Shown: positions 31,776-42,798 of the stretch, in pieces
Layout: every line of letters begins with the position of its first letter
How positions within the stretch are numbered: the stretch's first letter is position 1
Assembly (NCBI GenBank): GCA_950097015.1
Contig: CATNEN010000005.1
Coordinates: 3,525,501-3,589,500, forward strand
Length of the DNA stretch: 64,000 nucleotides
Reading direction: 5' to 3'
DNA from: Macrostomum hystrix
Taxonomy: Eukaryota > Platyhelminthes > Macrostomidae
The notes under the pieces: model-generated
The model's input: only the letters and a program-made list of their open reading frames with translations
What the model was told of the DNA's origin: nothing
The model's database searches: none
Position numbers and translations under genes: made by a program

Positions 31776-34366
31776 ATGGCTGCAGCCCAGGAATGCATTT
31801 TGCTGGCCCTCCTAGCTGGACTGTGTGCGGCTGACAGCAGTCAATGTGAGTTGCAGTCCATGGACATTCTTGTCCGATTGAGCACCAGTCCGTCGGTTGT
31901 CTCCCCTAACATGATTCTAAACTTATTTTCGTTTCAGGCACTCTCAACATCACCAAAGATTCCATCGCTGACTCGTGGCAGTCGTCAAGCCATTTCGATA
32001 ACAATCGGATACCACTGTGCTTTAAAAACCAGTCCACAGAGACACATTCCGTATATTTCTACAGATTCTTCCACTCCAAAGCCAGTAAGAATGACTCAGA
32101 TGCAGGCTATCACTGGTTTGTGATCAAACTGAAGAGGCCTGAGCTGATCAGCTCTGTGGGCATCAGGGCCAGGTCAGGTGAGCGATTCAGTTAATTTACA
32201 ATCAAAAGCTACTGAATACCTGCTCCTAACGATTCTCTTCAAGCTCTTGTTTGCAGCTCACAAGTAGAAACTAATTGACATTGCAGAAGCAGATGAAGTT
32301 CCCATCGCTGAAATAAACCCCAGAGCAGCAGACATTGAGATCTGGACTTCTCAAACAGACGTCGATTTTGGACATGAGCACTGCGACTCAAAGAACATCA
32401 GCTCTACTTTCATTAGAGGAGAGAGCTCAGGTATCTGGAAGCTGTGCGGCAGGACGCCATCAAATGTTTCTGCGGGACAAGAATTGAGCGTGCCCTGCGT
32501 CAGGCAACAGGTGAGGCGATCAGGTGACTGATGGTTCATAATTCATGAGCAATATAATATTTTAGGTTGAAGCCTAGTCGTTTAATTTATTCCGCTTCTA
32601 TTTCACCCAATTTAAACAGTGATGACATAACCAGAAACTGTATGCGGTTTTCAGGTCCGAATGATTCTGCTGAGAAAATACGTAGAAAACGTTTCTGATG
32701 CAGAAAACCAGTGCATGAACTTTATTGGTATGTGGATTCAAAAATTTGAAATGCAAGGTGAGTTTGCCAAACGGCTTTTGTTACTACAACAGTACATTCA
32801 CCAATACTATATCTCTTATCCACCTATATTAAATCTCTATGTATTCTAATGCTCGAATAAGAACATAATTGCTGTCAAGGCAGCAGGATGCTTTTATAAC
32901 AATCTTTCAATTAAGATTCCCCAAAAGCAACAGACCGATAATTTCAACTATTTCTTGTTCAACGCTGTCGAGCAAAGAAACTGTGCAAACTGTGCTATTG
33001 TCACTGTATGGAGAGAACGCCTTCTTCTTGTTGGATTTTGAGTCCTACGAGTTACAATTTAAAGTAGTCTACCTTGCTAACCAACTCCAACTAGCACATA
33101 GGTAGCATTTTTGTGTTGAAATTCCTAAATGTTGGATAGCAGTTTATACTGTCAATAACTAAAAATAGCAAAAGCAAATCTATTTTGTGCATCTCAACTG
33201 AAAAATGTAACAAATCTTGAGTCATTCGTTCCTTAAAAATATTAGTTACGATTGAGCCATCCGATGAAGTTGTGAGAAACTCAAACGTCACAGTGAGCTG
33301 TTTGGCCGCAGTGTGCCATGACGAAAATTTTTTTCTGACTCTCGCAAAGCCCAACGGAAACAAGAACGCAAGCACCTTTCGTACTTCTGGCAACTCGAGT
33401 GCCAGCAGCGTGTCAGAATCCATTCAAAATGTGAACGAAAGTCACGCTGGCAACTACTCATGCAGAGTGGATGACGAGGTCCTCAGCTCCCGACTGCTCA
33501 AAGTCTACTGTGAGTATACAATGAAGCCCACATAAGTGCCATTTCACAAGAGCACACAGCAATGTCTGCCGTCTCACAAACTCAACAATCCCTGTTCTCA
33601 GATCCGCCAAGCAACCTGAGCATCTACCGATCAAATGACACCTGTGCCACTGAGCCATCATATTGGAATTTCATCTTCGAGTCAACGCAGTCAGATCCAC
33701 GTCCTCTGCACAAATGCTTTCTGAGAGACCACCGAGACGAAAATGCCACAGTAACAATGGCATCGAGTGTCAAGAAATTGGACGGCAAATTCAGGTCGAT
33801 TTGGAAATGCGAAAACTGTCTGACTGTGAATGTGACTTGCACAGCACATTGGAATGATGATAAACTCTCATGGAGCTACAGCACCACAGGGAGTCATTCT
33901 TGTCCTTTGACAACGGACTCTACCATTCCGACTGAGGCACCTCAAGTTGGCTCCAAGAGCACGGATAAATATTCTCATGCTGAAACCATTACAATTGCAG
34001 AGAGGCAGTCAAGCACTTCCCCAGCTACACCAGTTAGCGCAGAACCAGCTGCTAAGAGCTCTTTTAAACCGGTGCTGTTGGCGATTGCAGTAGGACTCGT
34101 TGTTATCGATACTTGGCTCGCAGTCATACTCAGCAAGGTAAATATAATGTTGAGGAATTGAAATATCAAAAGTGAAACAATCCGTCATTGCTCCAACTGT
34201 CTGTTCTATGCAGCGATTCGCCTCGAGATCTCGCGACAGGTCACAGGAGGCAGGGATGGCTTCGCCACTGGAACGGCTCAGAGAGACGACAACTAATTTG
34301 AGTCAAGTTCGTGTAGCAGATGGGGCCTTTAACAATGGGAATAATGTGGGACTACCGATTGAGTAG
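31776..34366 (+). CDS. Receptor D: close copy of receptor C
   Basis: Seven exons: 31776-31845, 31938-32177, 32287-32510, 32655-32757, 33246-33509, 33602-34137, 34214-34366 (529 residues). Organisation, splice phases, stalk, helix (PVLLAIAVGLVVIDTWLAVI) and the 50-residue tail ending NNVGLPIE equal gene C. Differences cluster in exon 2 (SWQSSSHFDNNRIPLCFKN against SFIDHHKVALCF in C) and in exon 5, where C has 18 extra bases (six residues) after VCHEAP. The rest is nearly identical, so either selection or conversion is uneven along the gene. AATAAA is at 34610. Appears intact. Confidence 0.8.
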
Positions 34367-34609
34367 TGAGTTACATGAGCAATGATTACCTTCTGTTGCT
34401 ATGCTGTTCCACTAAAATGGCTCGCCACAATAGACCCACTTTGTGTCTGTAATCTGTCCTCCTGTATCAATTGAGTAGCGTGAGCCCTGAGCGGATTGTC
34501 TGGCGTCATTTTCACAGTAAACAGTAAATTTGTAAGAATAGTGCAGCCCAGTTTCAATAGCGAATTTCACTTTCACTTTTAATTTTTCTATTTCAATTTA
34601 GTGAGTTTC

Positions 34610-34615
34610 AATAAA
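34610..34615 (+). terminator. Poly(A) signal of gene D
   Basis: AATAAA about 245 bases after the stop codon, at the same place as after gene C. Confidence 0.5.
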
Positions 34616-34689
34616 TTGTGTTTTACCAGTGAGCCTGTGCATCGACTTTTCCCACTAATTTAAGGACATTCTACGTGCAAAGATTAAGA

Positions 34690-34940
34690 CAGAAATGCCG
34701 GGTAATGAAACAGCGCAAAAAGCGTCGGATTCTAGAAAGATCGGGCGTGACTTGTTTACATGTTTCCAAGAACCTTCGTCACCCTTCTTTCTGGAACTTT
34801 CTTTGGCGCGTATGAATAAACGAGCCTTCCCCTTATTGGCCAAGAGTGAACTTTCAGTGCGACTCACGCACTCGGCCTTGTGGCTAAAATCTCCGTGTTC
34901 CGTGATATTCATTTTCACAGCAGAACAATAACCTCGAAAT
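34690..34940. promoter_or_regulatory. Second promoter-like block with heat-shock-element pattern
   Basis: TTCTGGAACTTTC at 34789-34801, GAACCTTC just upstream, cgtatgaataaa and attggccaag downstream, as at 18935-19230. Confidence 0.3.
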
Positions 34941-34994
34941 GCCACAATATTAGCGCTCTATACAGTCGATTCAATCGGGTCTGGTAATGTTGAT

Positions 34995-35925
34995 ACAGTT
35001 ATGGGAAGATGGGAATTGAGCCTGAGGATTTGGGAAGATCGGAATTGATCCTGTGTATACGGGAAGATGGGAAGTGGACTTAAGGATCTAGGAAGATGGA
35101 AATCAAACCTGAGGATATGGGAAGATGGAAATCAAACCTGAGGATATGGGAAGATGGAAATCAAACCTGAGGATCTGGGAATATGGAAATCAAACCTGAG
35201 GATCTGGGAAGATGGAAATCAAACCTGAGGATCTGGGAAGATGGAAATCAAACCTGAGGATCTGAGACGATGAAAATCAAACCTGAGGATCTGGGAAGAT
35301 GGAAATCAAACCTGAGGATCTGGGAAGATGGAAATCAAACCTGAGGATCTGAGACGATGAAAATCAAACCTGAGGACCTGGGAAGATGGAAATCAAACCT
35401 GAGGATCTGGGACGATGGGAATCAAACCTGAGGATCTGGGACGATGGAAATCAAACCTGAGGATCTGGGACGATGGAAATCAAACCTGAGGATCTGGGAC
35501 GATGGAAATCAAACCTGAGGATCTGGGACGATGGAAATCAAACCTGAGGATCTGGGACGATGGAAATCAAACCTGAGGATCTGGGACGATGGGAATCAAA
35601 CCTGAAGATCTGGGAAGATGGAAATCAAACATGAGGATCTGGCAAGATGGAAATTAAACCTGAGGATATGGGACGATGGGAATCAAACCTGAGGATCTGG
35701 GACGATGGGAATCAAACCTGAGGATCTGGGAAGATGGAAATCAAACATGAGGATTTGAGAAGATGGAAATCAAACATGAGGATTTGAGAAGTTGGAAATC
35801 AAACATGAGGATTTGAGAAGATGGAAATCAAACCTGAGGATCTGGGACGATGGAAATCAAACATGAGGATTTGAGAAGATAGAAATTGAAACTGAGGATC
35901 TAGGTAAATGAGAATCGAACCTGGG
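34995..35925 (+). repeat. 29-bp minisatellite downstream of gene D
   Basis: About 32 copies of the same 29-bp unit as at 19236-20345 (starts gaagatggaaatcaaacctg). It has a run of gggacgatgg variants near 35410-35590 that the first array lacks, so the arrays have changed separately since duplication. Confidence 0.95.
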
Positions 35926-35999
35926 CAGTGTCCTAGCTGAAGACCCAGTCAGCCTGTGATTTCCACACCTCAATGTCGGCTGCTCGAGCGGCCAAATCG

Positions 36000-36312
36000 T
36001 CTCCGAATTTTCTGCTGTCATCTGTACAAAAGGCTTTCACAATTTTCAAAATATTCACAATTAAGGCAGAATAAGTGCTCACTTCTCGCCGTGATGGACA
36101 CAGAGCTGATGCTCTCCTGCTGTCTCAGTTTGATCACAAGCCAGTGGAATCCGGCATCAGCGCTTTGGGTGCCTTGAATTAGTGAAGAAATTGCGAGGTG
36201 CCAACATGATTAGCTGAGCCACTCTAGAGGCAAGCACGATACGTTGAATGATACATATAGCTGGACGACTGCCACGATGCTTCGATGCTGCTCTTGCGTA
36301 TGAAAATATTAC
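36000..36312 (-). pseudogene. Receptor pseudogene H2 (exons 2 and part of 3)
   Basis: Near-identical to H1: exon 2 remnant 36312-36083 with acceptor taacag and the same internal stop, and the start of an exon 3 at about 36000-35958. Confidence 0.75.
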
Positions 36313-36459
36313 CTGTTAGAAACAATTTGCTCTAAAGAGTATTGATTGAATTTTGAAACAAGTGCTTGCAGAAGCTAGCAGAAGATGCCCGCTTTTAAGA
36401 CATGTGAACATTGCGTAAACACGATTCGTTCTTTCAGACCGATGATAATGAGCTTCCTC

Positions 36460-36860
36460 CTAAGGAGGGAGAGTGCCAGAGCGGTCTAACCACGTTTGCC
36501 TCTCGCAACAAGGTCCCTGAGTTCGATTCCACTGAGGACGCAGCCTCAGGCGGAGTGTACAGTGCCTGACGATGAGAAAGTCAGATCAGATGTGAGTGTG
36601 TGCTCAGGAGTGTGTGCTCAGGAGTGTGTGCTCAGGAGTGTGTGCTCAGGAGTGTGTGCTCAGGAGTGTGTGCTCAGGAGTGTGTGCTCAGGAGTGTGTG
36701 CTCAGGAGTGTGTGCTCAGGAGTGTTTGCTCAGGAGTGTGTGCTCAGGAGTGTGTGCTCAGGAGTTAGCGGAATGGTAGAACTGCCTCCTCAATGGCTGC
36801 GCGTCTACTGTCACCAATGCATGTGCCAGTGCCCACAGCCGTCCAAAAATAATTAGTATT
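36460..36860 (+). mobile_element. tRNA-derived SINE (family 1) with internal expansion
   Basis: Same element as at 20880, but the internal tgtgctcaggag unit has grown from about three to about fourteen copies (36597-36765). The 3' end (cagtgcccacagccgtcc) is kept. Confidence 0.85.
36597..36765 (+). repeat. 12-bp tandem repeat inside a SINE
   Basis: About fourteen copies of tgtgctcaggag with one t variant (tttgctcaggag). Confidence 0.95.
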
Positions 36861-36869
36861 GTTGCTACC

Positions 36870-38004
36870 CTGCAGCGGCTAGGCTGAAACACGCAATTGT
36901 CCGAGGCAGCTCTACCCACAGTGGCGCACGTCAGTATATATTGTGACGGCGAAGCGCAGATCAGATAAATACTTCATGCTGTGAATGTTGCATGCGACTT
37001 GGTCGAGACCAAACCATTTGACTAATAGTTTATAGTCATAGTCAATAGTTTAAAATATCTAGAATTTTATGAATTGAAAATATACTTTTGAACCTTTGAA
37101 CCCCAGATTTTGTTTACGGTTATTCGTCTAAACAATTCGTTTTTTACCTATGCATTTTGCTAGCGATGCGATTTAATTGGGTAGATATCGACCACGACTG
37201 CTTTGATCGCGTTATCAGGGCTTTGTCTTATCCACACACGCAATAGATTGTTTACTCATTGTTTACGCAAGCGTGTTTTGCGGGCTTAAAGCACTGAGAC
37301 TTAACTCTCAAGTACAAACGATTAGAAGATTCTGCATGTTTATTCGAACTGAATCAGCTGCATGCGTAGAAACATTTTGGACAGGAGACGCAGGGCACCC
37401 GAACTGCAACGAATATGCATCATGCTAAACCTATGGCATGAGACAGGTAAGCCTATTGTAGGAGATAGGTCCAGCAGCAGCATCCATTCACGGACTACTG
37501 TTCATTGTGATTGTAAAACCGATAAGTAGTCATTGCGGGCAGTTTGTCTCAGAGGGAGCACAAACCAAATTTAGTGCGATTGCAAAGTACTGAATAAGCA
37601 TAAAGACTTGATACGAAGACTCAGCGCAGAGCTTTCAGGCACACTTGTTTAACAAAAGCCTTCTGTTTTACCGGCAGAAACTGTCGAAACATATAAACAG
37701 GACTCAGTCAAAAACAAAACATTTTCCGGTCTAAAAATAGTATTGGTTTCACGGCAAACGGTATGATTAATTAGGAAGGCTAGTTCTGTCACCGCATTCA
37801 TGAGTACATCATCCAACAGTGACTGAATTCGTGCTGAATATCATATTAATCAAATCTGCCATGGATAAAATGTTCCAAGAGTAGGCACAGTGAAAGCTGT
37901 CAGCACATGCAGTTCATTCCGTGTCGATAGCAAAATCAGTTTCCGAATCATCAGTTCCAGCATGATCACCTCCAGCAATGCAGCGCATTCAACACGCATT
38001 GGAG
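36870..38004. other. Duplicated spacer with a scrap of POLR3F
   Basis: Second copy of 21200-22339. At 37379-37407 the sequence ggacaggagacgcagggcac is identical to POLR3F exon 3 (44462-44490). About 37425-37450 matches its intron 1. No gene is seen. Confidence 0.6.
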
Positions 38005-38755
38005 CTAAGCTTCGATGTAGATGCTCGCTCGAGATGGTCGAGCTGCCGACATCTTGATGGCTTGCTGGCGCTCAACAATGGCCAGCTGCCTCTGAAACAG
38101 TTGAGCACTGATTTATCAAAGCCAGATTTCATAAAAAGTTTGTCAGGTAAAGCTGCTACCTTTGTTTTCACCAGATAACCGCAAACGCTCAAGAGTGCCG
38201 CGGTGAGAACAGCAATGAGCAACCAAGGAAGCCAGATCACTGAGCACACTTGCCTTGGCTGCATGTCGGATTTCGTTGCAGCTGAAATCACAGAGCAGCG
38301 AGCATCAAATTTCATTGCGACTGATTTTCTACAAAAGCTTAAACTCTTCTTACACTTCTGTTTCCAGTCGATGCTTATTTTGTATGGATTGATATTGTTA
38401 TTGATGTCATCTCCGTAGGACTTTGCGAGAGTCAGAATTGGCAGATTGACAGGTGCTTCATGGCACACCAAAAGTTTCCTCAATACCGCGACAGTCGCAA
38501 CACTTTTCCAAGTTACTTTGATATACTCGGTATCGAATGAAAAATAGTGTGGAATAATACTCACCTGGTGCTTTATTGAAAAATATTTATTTATAGATTT
38601 GACTCTATATGCCAATTAGCTTAACACATGTTTGCCTTTTACTTAGCAAAATTTTAATGGCAAATCGTTGAGGAAACTCACCTTCTATCACAAGTTTTCG
38701 AATCCACATGCCAATAAAGTTCATGCACTGGTTTCGTACATCAGTAACGTTTGCG

Positions 38756-38767
38756 ACGTATTTTCTC
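38756..38767. repeat. Target-site duplication, left
   Basis: acgtattttctc, identical to 42787-42798. The joined exon sequence is continuous across it (gcgacgtattttctcagc in other exon 4 copies). Confidence 0.9.
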
Positions 38768-38814
38768 GGGTGGGGGAGCCTTCGCGACCCCGAGCGCGCC
38801 TGGCGCGCTTCCCA

Positions 38815-39033
38815 ATGCTGCCGCCTTCACGTGGCGGGACCGTTCGGACTCACCCCCGGCGAAGTGCAGCGCTCACCCTGGACATCGTCTGGGGACAGGA
38901 CACCTCGGACACTGGCGACGTGGAGACCAACCCTGGGCCACCAACGTCGTACTCATGCGGTGGCTGCAGCACTAACGTCCACAGCTTTCGCATTTTACAA
39001 CTTAACGCGTCGCCTGTGTTCAGGAGACGAATT
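38815..39033 (+). pseudogene. Retrotransposon ORF start with 2A-like peptide
   Basis: From the first ATG inside the element the frame reads a short Arg-rich leader, then TGDVETNPGP (the GDVETNPGP codons are 38914-38940), CGGCSTNVHSF and RILQLNA, the start of the endonuclease. In known 2A peptides the ribosome skips the Gly-Pro bond; here the residues before it (DIVWGQDTSD) are not the usual hydrophobic run, so activity is uncertain. After QLNA about 20 codons of the endonuclease are missing and the frame is lost at about 39010. Confidence 0.8.
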
Positions 39034-39842
39034 CGACGGCGTCCGGGTCCCTCCCAAGACTGCCGGGCTGGCAAATTGCCGCCCGCAGGGACCGTCGAGC
39101 CAATCGCGCTGGCGAGCCGGCAGAGACGCCGCACGGCGGAGTCTGCTTCCTGATCAAAGAAGGTATCGACTTCTCCGAGCTCCAGATGCCACCCCCCAAG
39201 GCTGTCAACTCGGCCACGGAAGCCTCCGCGGTCACTATTCACGACCCGCGTATCAGCCGCCCACTCTCGATCATTAACCTCTACATCCCACCGGTCCGTG
39301 CAGGAGACGGACGGGTCAGCGACTTCGAACCAGACTGGCTCCCATCCGGCCCCGACACCGTTATCCTCGGCGACATTAACGCACACCACGGGATGTGGGA
39401 CGAGAGCTGCGAGACCGACGACGCCCTGGGGACCGAGTTCGAAAACTGGGCCACGACGTTCGACTACGTCGCGCTTAACGATGGCTCCTTCACCAGATTC
39501 AGCCCCAGAGGCCTGACCAGCGCCCCGGACGTGACCTTCGTCCCGGCCAACTGGCAAGACCGGATGACCTGGAAGACGGAGGCACACATCGGATCCGACC
39601 ATCTCCCTATTGTTATCGAGATTCGAAACAGCTCCAAGAGGCCCCCAAAGCGGAAACGGGTGACCCGCTTCGCCTACCATAAGGCAGACTGGACCCTATT
39701 CCGCGAGCTCATTTCCGAAGAACTCAAGCACTGGCAACACCGCCCACCACGCTCGGTCGCTGGTGCAACCGATAAACTGAACCACGCCATCCGTTCAGCG
39801 CTCGAGGAGCGATTCCGCAGGGCTAGCGCCGAGCCCCAGTAG
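39012..39842 (+). pseudogene. Retrotransposon APE-type endonuclease region
   Basis: Frame 3 reads ACVQETNSTASGS (the catalytic Glu of the QET motif), HGGVCFLIKEG, LSIINLYIPPV, TVILGDINAHHGMW (GD-N motif) and HIGSDHLPIVIEI (final SDH motif). These are the conserved blocks of the exonuclease/endonuclease/phosphatase fold. The most N-terminal strand is in a different frame, and the segment between QLNA and ACVQE is deleted. It ends at TAG 39840-39842. Confidence 0.85.
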
Positions 39843-39844
39843 CA

Positions 39845-41047
39845 TGGTGGTGCCCTGAGGCCGAAGCCGCGTGCACCGCCAGACGTCAGGCCCTCGAAGC
39901 TCTCCGCACGGATCCTGACGACGAGCTCGCCGCGGCGTATCAAGCCGCGGGTGCTTTCGCCACCGCGTCCATCCGTAGGGCCAAGGAGGCACTCTGGCAA
40001 GAATTCATATCCGACAACCACAATAAACTGGACTCGGCCGCGATCTGGAGAATAATCCGAGTTCTCGACGGGCGGACACCGGCGGCCAGACCATCCGCAG
40101 CCATCAAGGACTCGGCCAACCGCTGCGCCACCACGAACTCACAAAAGGCCAACCTTTTCTGTAGAGAGTACGCAACGGTCGCGCAACTTCCTAAAGTCAA
40201 AGTGCGGGACCACAAAGTCAAACTTGAGGCCAGGAGAGCCCTTGATAAGCCCTGTGCGTGCAACGGACAACGCCTGGGAATGTGTGCTGACTTCGACCTA
40301 GAGGCGCTCACCCGAGCCCTCCGCGCCATCCCGAGCCGGTCCGCCCCAGGGCTAGACGGGAAATCCAACTTGATGCTGAAGAATCTGCCGCCAAAGGGGA
40401 TCGAGCTCCTCCTCTTCACCATCAACCTTTCTTGGCGTAGCGGCCAGTGTTGCGCTGCCTGGAAAATCGGCGACATCAGGCCGATACACCAGCCGGGGAA
40501 AAGCCCGGATGCGACCTCCAGCTACGGCCCCATCTGCCTCCTTTCCTGCACGGCGAAAGTCGCGGAACGTCTGGTTAACGAACGCCTCACGCAATACCTG
40601 GAGTCCGAGAACCTCATCCACCCGGCCCAGGCCGGCTTCCGCCGCGGTCGCTCTACTGAAGAGCAGATTGCCGCGGCATCCCAGTACGTCTTCGACGGCT
40701 TCCAGAAGAAAAAACCAGCAAACCGTACAGCGATGCTGTTTGGGGACTTCTCGCATGCCTACGAGCGCATGTGGCGACAGGCCCTCATCGCTAAGTTAAG
40801 CCGTAAGAAAGTCCCGACCTGCACGCGCCGCTGGATTCACTCGTATATTTCCGATCGACGTGCCATTGTGACCTGGGACGGCAACCAGAGCCCCCAACGC
40901 CTCTTCCCTGAGGGCCTCCCCCAAGGCTCCGTCATCGCCCCGACTCTGTGGACGGTGTTCGTCGATGACCTGTTGGAGGATGCCTCAGAGGACATCTTCT
41001 CTCTGGCGTACGCCGACGATATACGACCTTTGGCGCACAAGGCATGA
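39845..41047 (+). pseudogene. Retrotransposon reverse transcriptase region
   Basis: Frame 2 reads a linker (AACTARRQALEALR), RSAPGLDGKSNLML, GDIRPIHQPGKSP, HPAQAGFRRGRSTEEQ, LFGDFSHAYERMW, EGLPQGSVIAPTLWTVFVDD and LAYADDI, the palm motifs in the usual order. The YADD aspartates are kept. Phe-Ser in GDFSHAY stands where Asp-Phe/Leu-Ser-x-A-F/Y is usual. A frameshift right after YADDI ends the frame at 41047; the polymerase continues in frame 1. Confidence 0.88.
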
Positions 41048-42786
41048 ATTTGAAGACCTATGAAGCAAGACTGCAAAGCGCGGCGAACTGGCTCGTCGAG
41101 TGGTGCACGACTGGGAAAGTTGACCTGAACAAATCCAAAACGGTCGTCACCTACTTCTCCCTCGACCCACGTGAGACAAACGGCAAGGCGAGACCGAATA
41201 TCAGACTCGGAGACATGCCAGCCCCATTCGAGGAACACCCCAAGATGCTGGGCGTGTACCTCGATTCACAGCTCACGTTCCGCCACCATGCGGCGGTCCA
41301 AAAGCGCAACCTGCAGAAGCGGACAGGCGCCCTGAGGTGCCTTGCTGGTCGAGACTGGGGCGCGACCCGAGATCTCTCAGACAGCTCTACCGCACCTACG
41401 CGGAAGCGGCGGTCCTACACGGCGCCTCCTCTTGGATGAGCTTTGCGTCCGACGCCTGAGTCCGGCGAAGTTGAGACCCAGCACCTCGCCGCAGCGCGCG
41501 TTATCTCGGGGTGCTGCCGATCCACCCCGACTGCCGCGCTCCTCAAAGAGGCCGGGCTGGCTCCACTCAACACCTCGGCGACTGCCGCTGCGGCTACGCT
41601 GGAGAAAACCCGGCGAGCAAGACAACAGACACCGCTCAGAACGCTGGCCGAACTCGACGTTCAACCGAGAATCCGCGCTCACGGCAACCACGGCGATTTC
41701 AGACGCAACTGGAGGACGGAGGCCAACGGATTGATCGCCCACGCGGGCCTCGCGGGATCCAAGCGCGAACCTGACAACGTGCCACCGCCTCCCCTATCGC
41801 CTAACGACAGACAGGAGCCACTTCGCAGCGGAACTCGTCAAACCTACCAACCGGGAGGATCCCCCGCACGTCAGACGCCAAGCCGCACTGGAGACGCTGA
41901 ACCGGCTTCCGGAACCCGCCTTGGCACTCTGGACCGACGGCTCGGCCTCCGGAGGCACCAATAGAGGCGGATACGGTGCGGCCCTATTCATCCGCGGAGC
42001 CGCGCCAGTCTACCTGACTGCTCCAGCGGGCGCTTTCAGCTCTTCTTTTAGGGCGGAGGAGTGTGCCCTCCGCATTGGTCTCCTCGCAGCCCTGGAGCGC
42101 GTCTCATCGCCCGGTACGGCAGAACTGCGTTGCGCGCCACTGATTCGCAGGCCCTCATCCGATCGCTCGAACAAGGCCCGCACTCTCACCTGTCCCCCTG
42201 CTGCCGGGACATCTGGCGCCTCCTCATCAAAGTCCCCGCGGACCACCACGTGACTATCCAATGGGTCCCAGGACACTGTGACCTGAGGCGCAACGATCTG
42301 GCGGACAACCTCGCAAAAGACGCCGCTAGACTCCCACAAGACCAAGCGGAAATCGACCTAAACAGTGCCAAGTCCGCGATCCGCCGCATACTGGCCGCCG
42401 AGGCTCGCGATGCCTACGAAGTGGACCCGCACTGCCGGACGCACCGCGCTGCCTTCCGCGACGACCACAGATCCGAGGCGACTCTCAGCAGACGCGAGCT
42501 GATCACGCTAGCGCAACTTCGCACGGGCCACTCGCCTCTGCTGGCCCAGTACCGCCACCGGATTGACCAAGAACAGCCCGCGTCCTGCGGGCACTGCGGA
42601 CACCAGGAGGAGGACCTGAAGCATGTGATGCTGGAATGCCCAGCTCACGCCCAGACCCGCAACCGCGTCCTCGGCCCTAACCCGACGCTGGCCATCCTCT
42701 CCGACGACGGCCCCCGTGTCCTGTCCTATCTCCAGGCGATAGGGTCGCTGACCCGACCCCCGGACCTGCCCGGCCAGGAACGTCTA
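41044..42786 (+). pseudogene. Retrotransposon RT thumb, RNase H and C-terminal Cys/His motif
   Basis: Frame 1 continues the polymerase (YEARLQSAANWLVEWCTTGK, LNKSKTVVTYFS, LGVYLDSQLTF). After a shift near 41390 comes the connection (AARVISGCCRSTPTAALLKE). RNase H starts at about 41925 (LWTDGSASGG, then AEECALRIGLLAAL), shifts frame at about 42110, and continues with ATDSQALI and WVPGHCDLRRNDLAD. The C-terminus has CGHCGHQEEDLKHVMLECPAH, a zinc-knuckle-like pattern seen in such elements. At least three frameshifts are visible. Confidence 0.82.
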
Positions 42787-42798
42787 ACGTATTTTCTC
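42787..42798. repeat. Target-site duplication, right
   Basis: acgtattttctc, identical to 38756-38767; followed by agcagaatcattcggac, the start of exon 4 on the minus strand. Confidence 0.9.

Larger units (their letters stand above)
38768..42786 (+). mobile_element. Non-LTR retrotransposon with 2A-like motif, APE, RT and RNase H
   Basis: A 4,019-bp GC-rich insertion with a 12-bp target-site duplication, in exon 4 of pseudogene G. In order it carries a 2A-like motif, an APE-type endonuclease, a reverse transcriptase with YADD, an RNase H and a C-terminal Cys/His motif. This order is typical of ingi/I-group elements; the clade is inferred. There are no LTRs, no poly(A) tail and no visible 3' UTR: the open frame runs to the last base (ERL) and on into the host exon. 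The 5' end gggtgggggagcc abuts the target site. A deletion and several frameshifts make it inactive. Confidence 0.92.

Noticed and set aside
38914-38940. 2A motif as a sign of an integrated RNA virus
   Set aside because: The surrounding frame has APE endonuclease, YADD RT and RNase H of a non-LTR retrotransposon; there are no viral capsid or RdRp motifs.
38850-39680. 276-codon frame antisense to the retrotransposon endonuclease
   Set aside because: A mirror of GC-rich coding sequence; the plus strand has the recognisable catalytic motifs.
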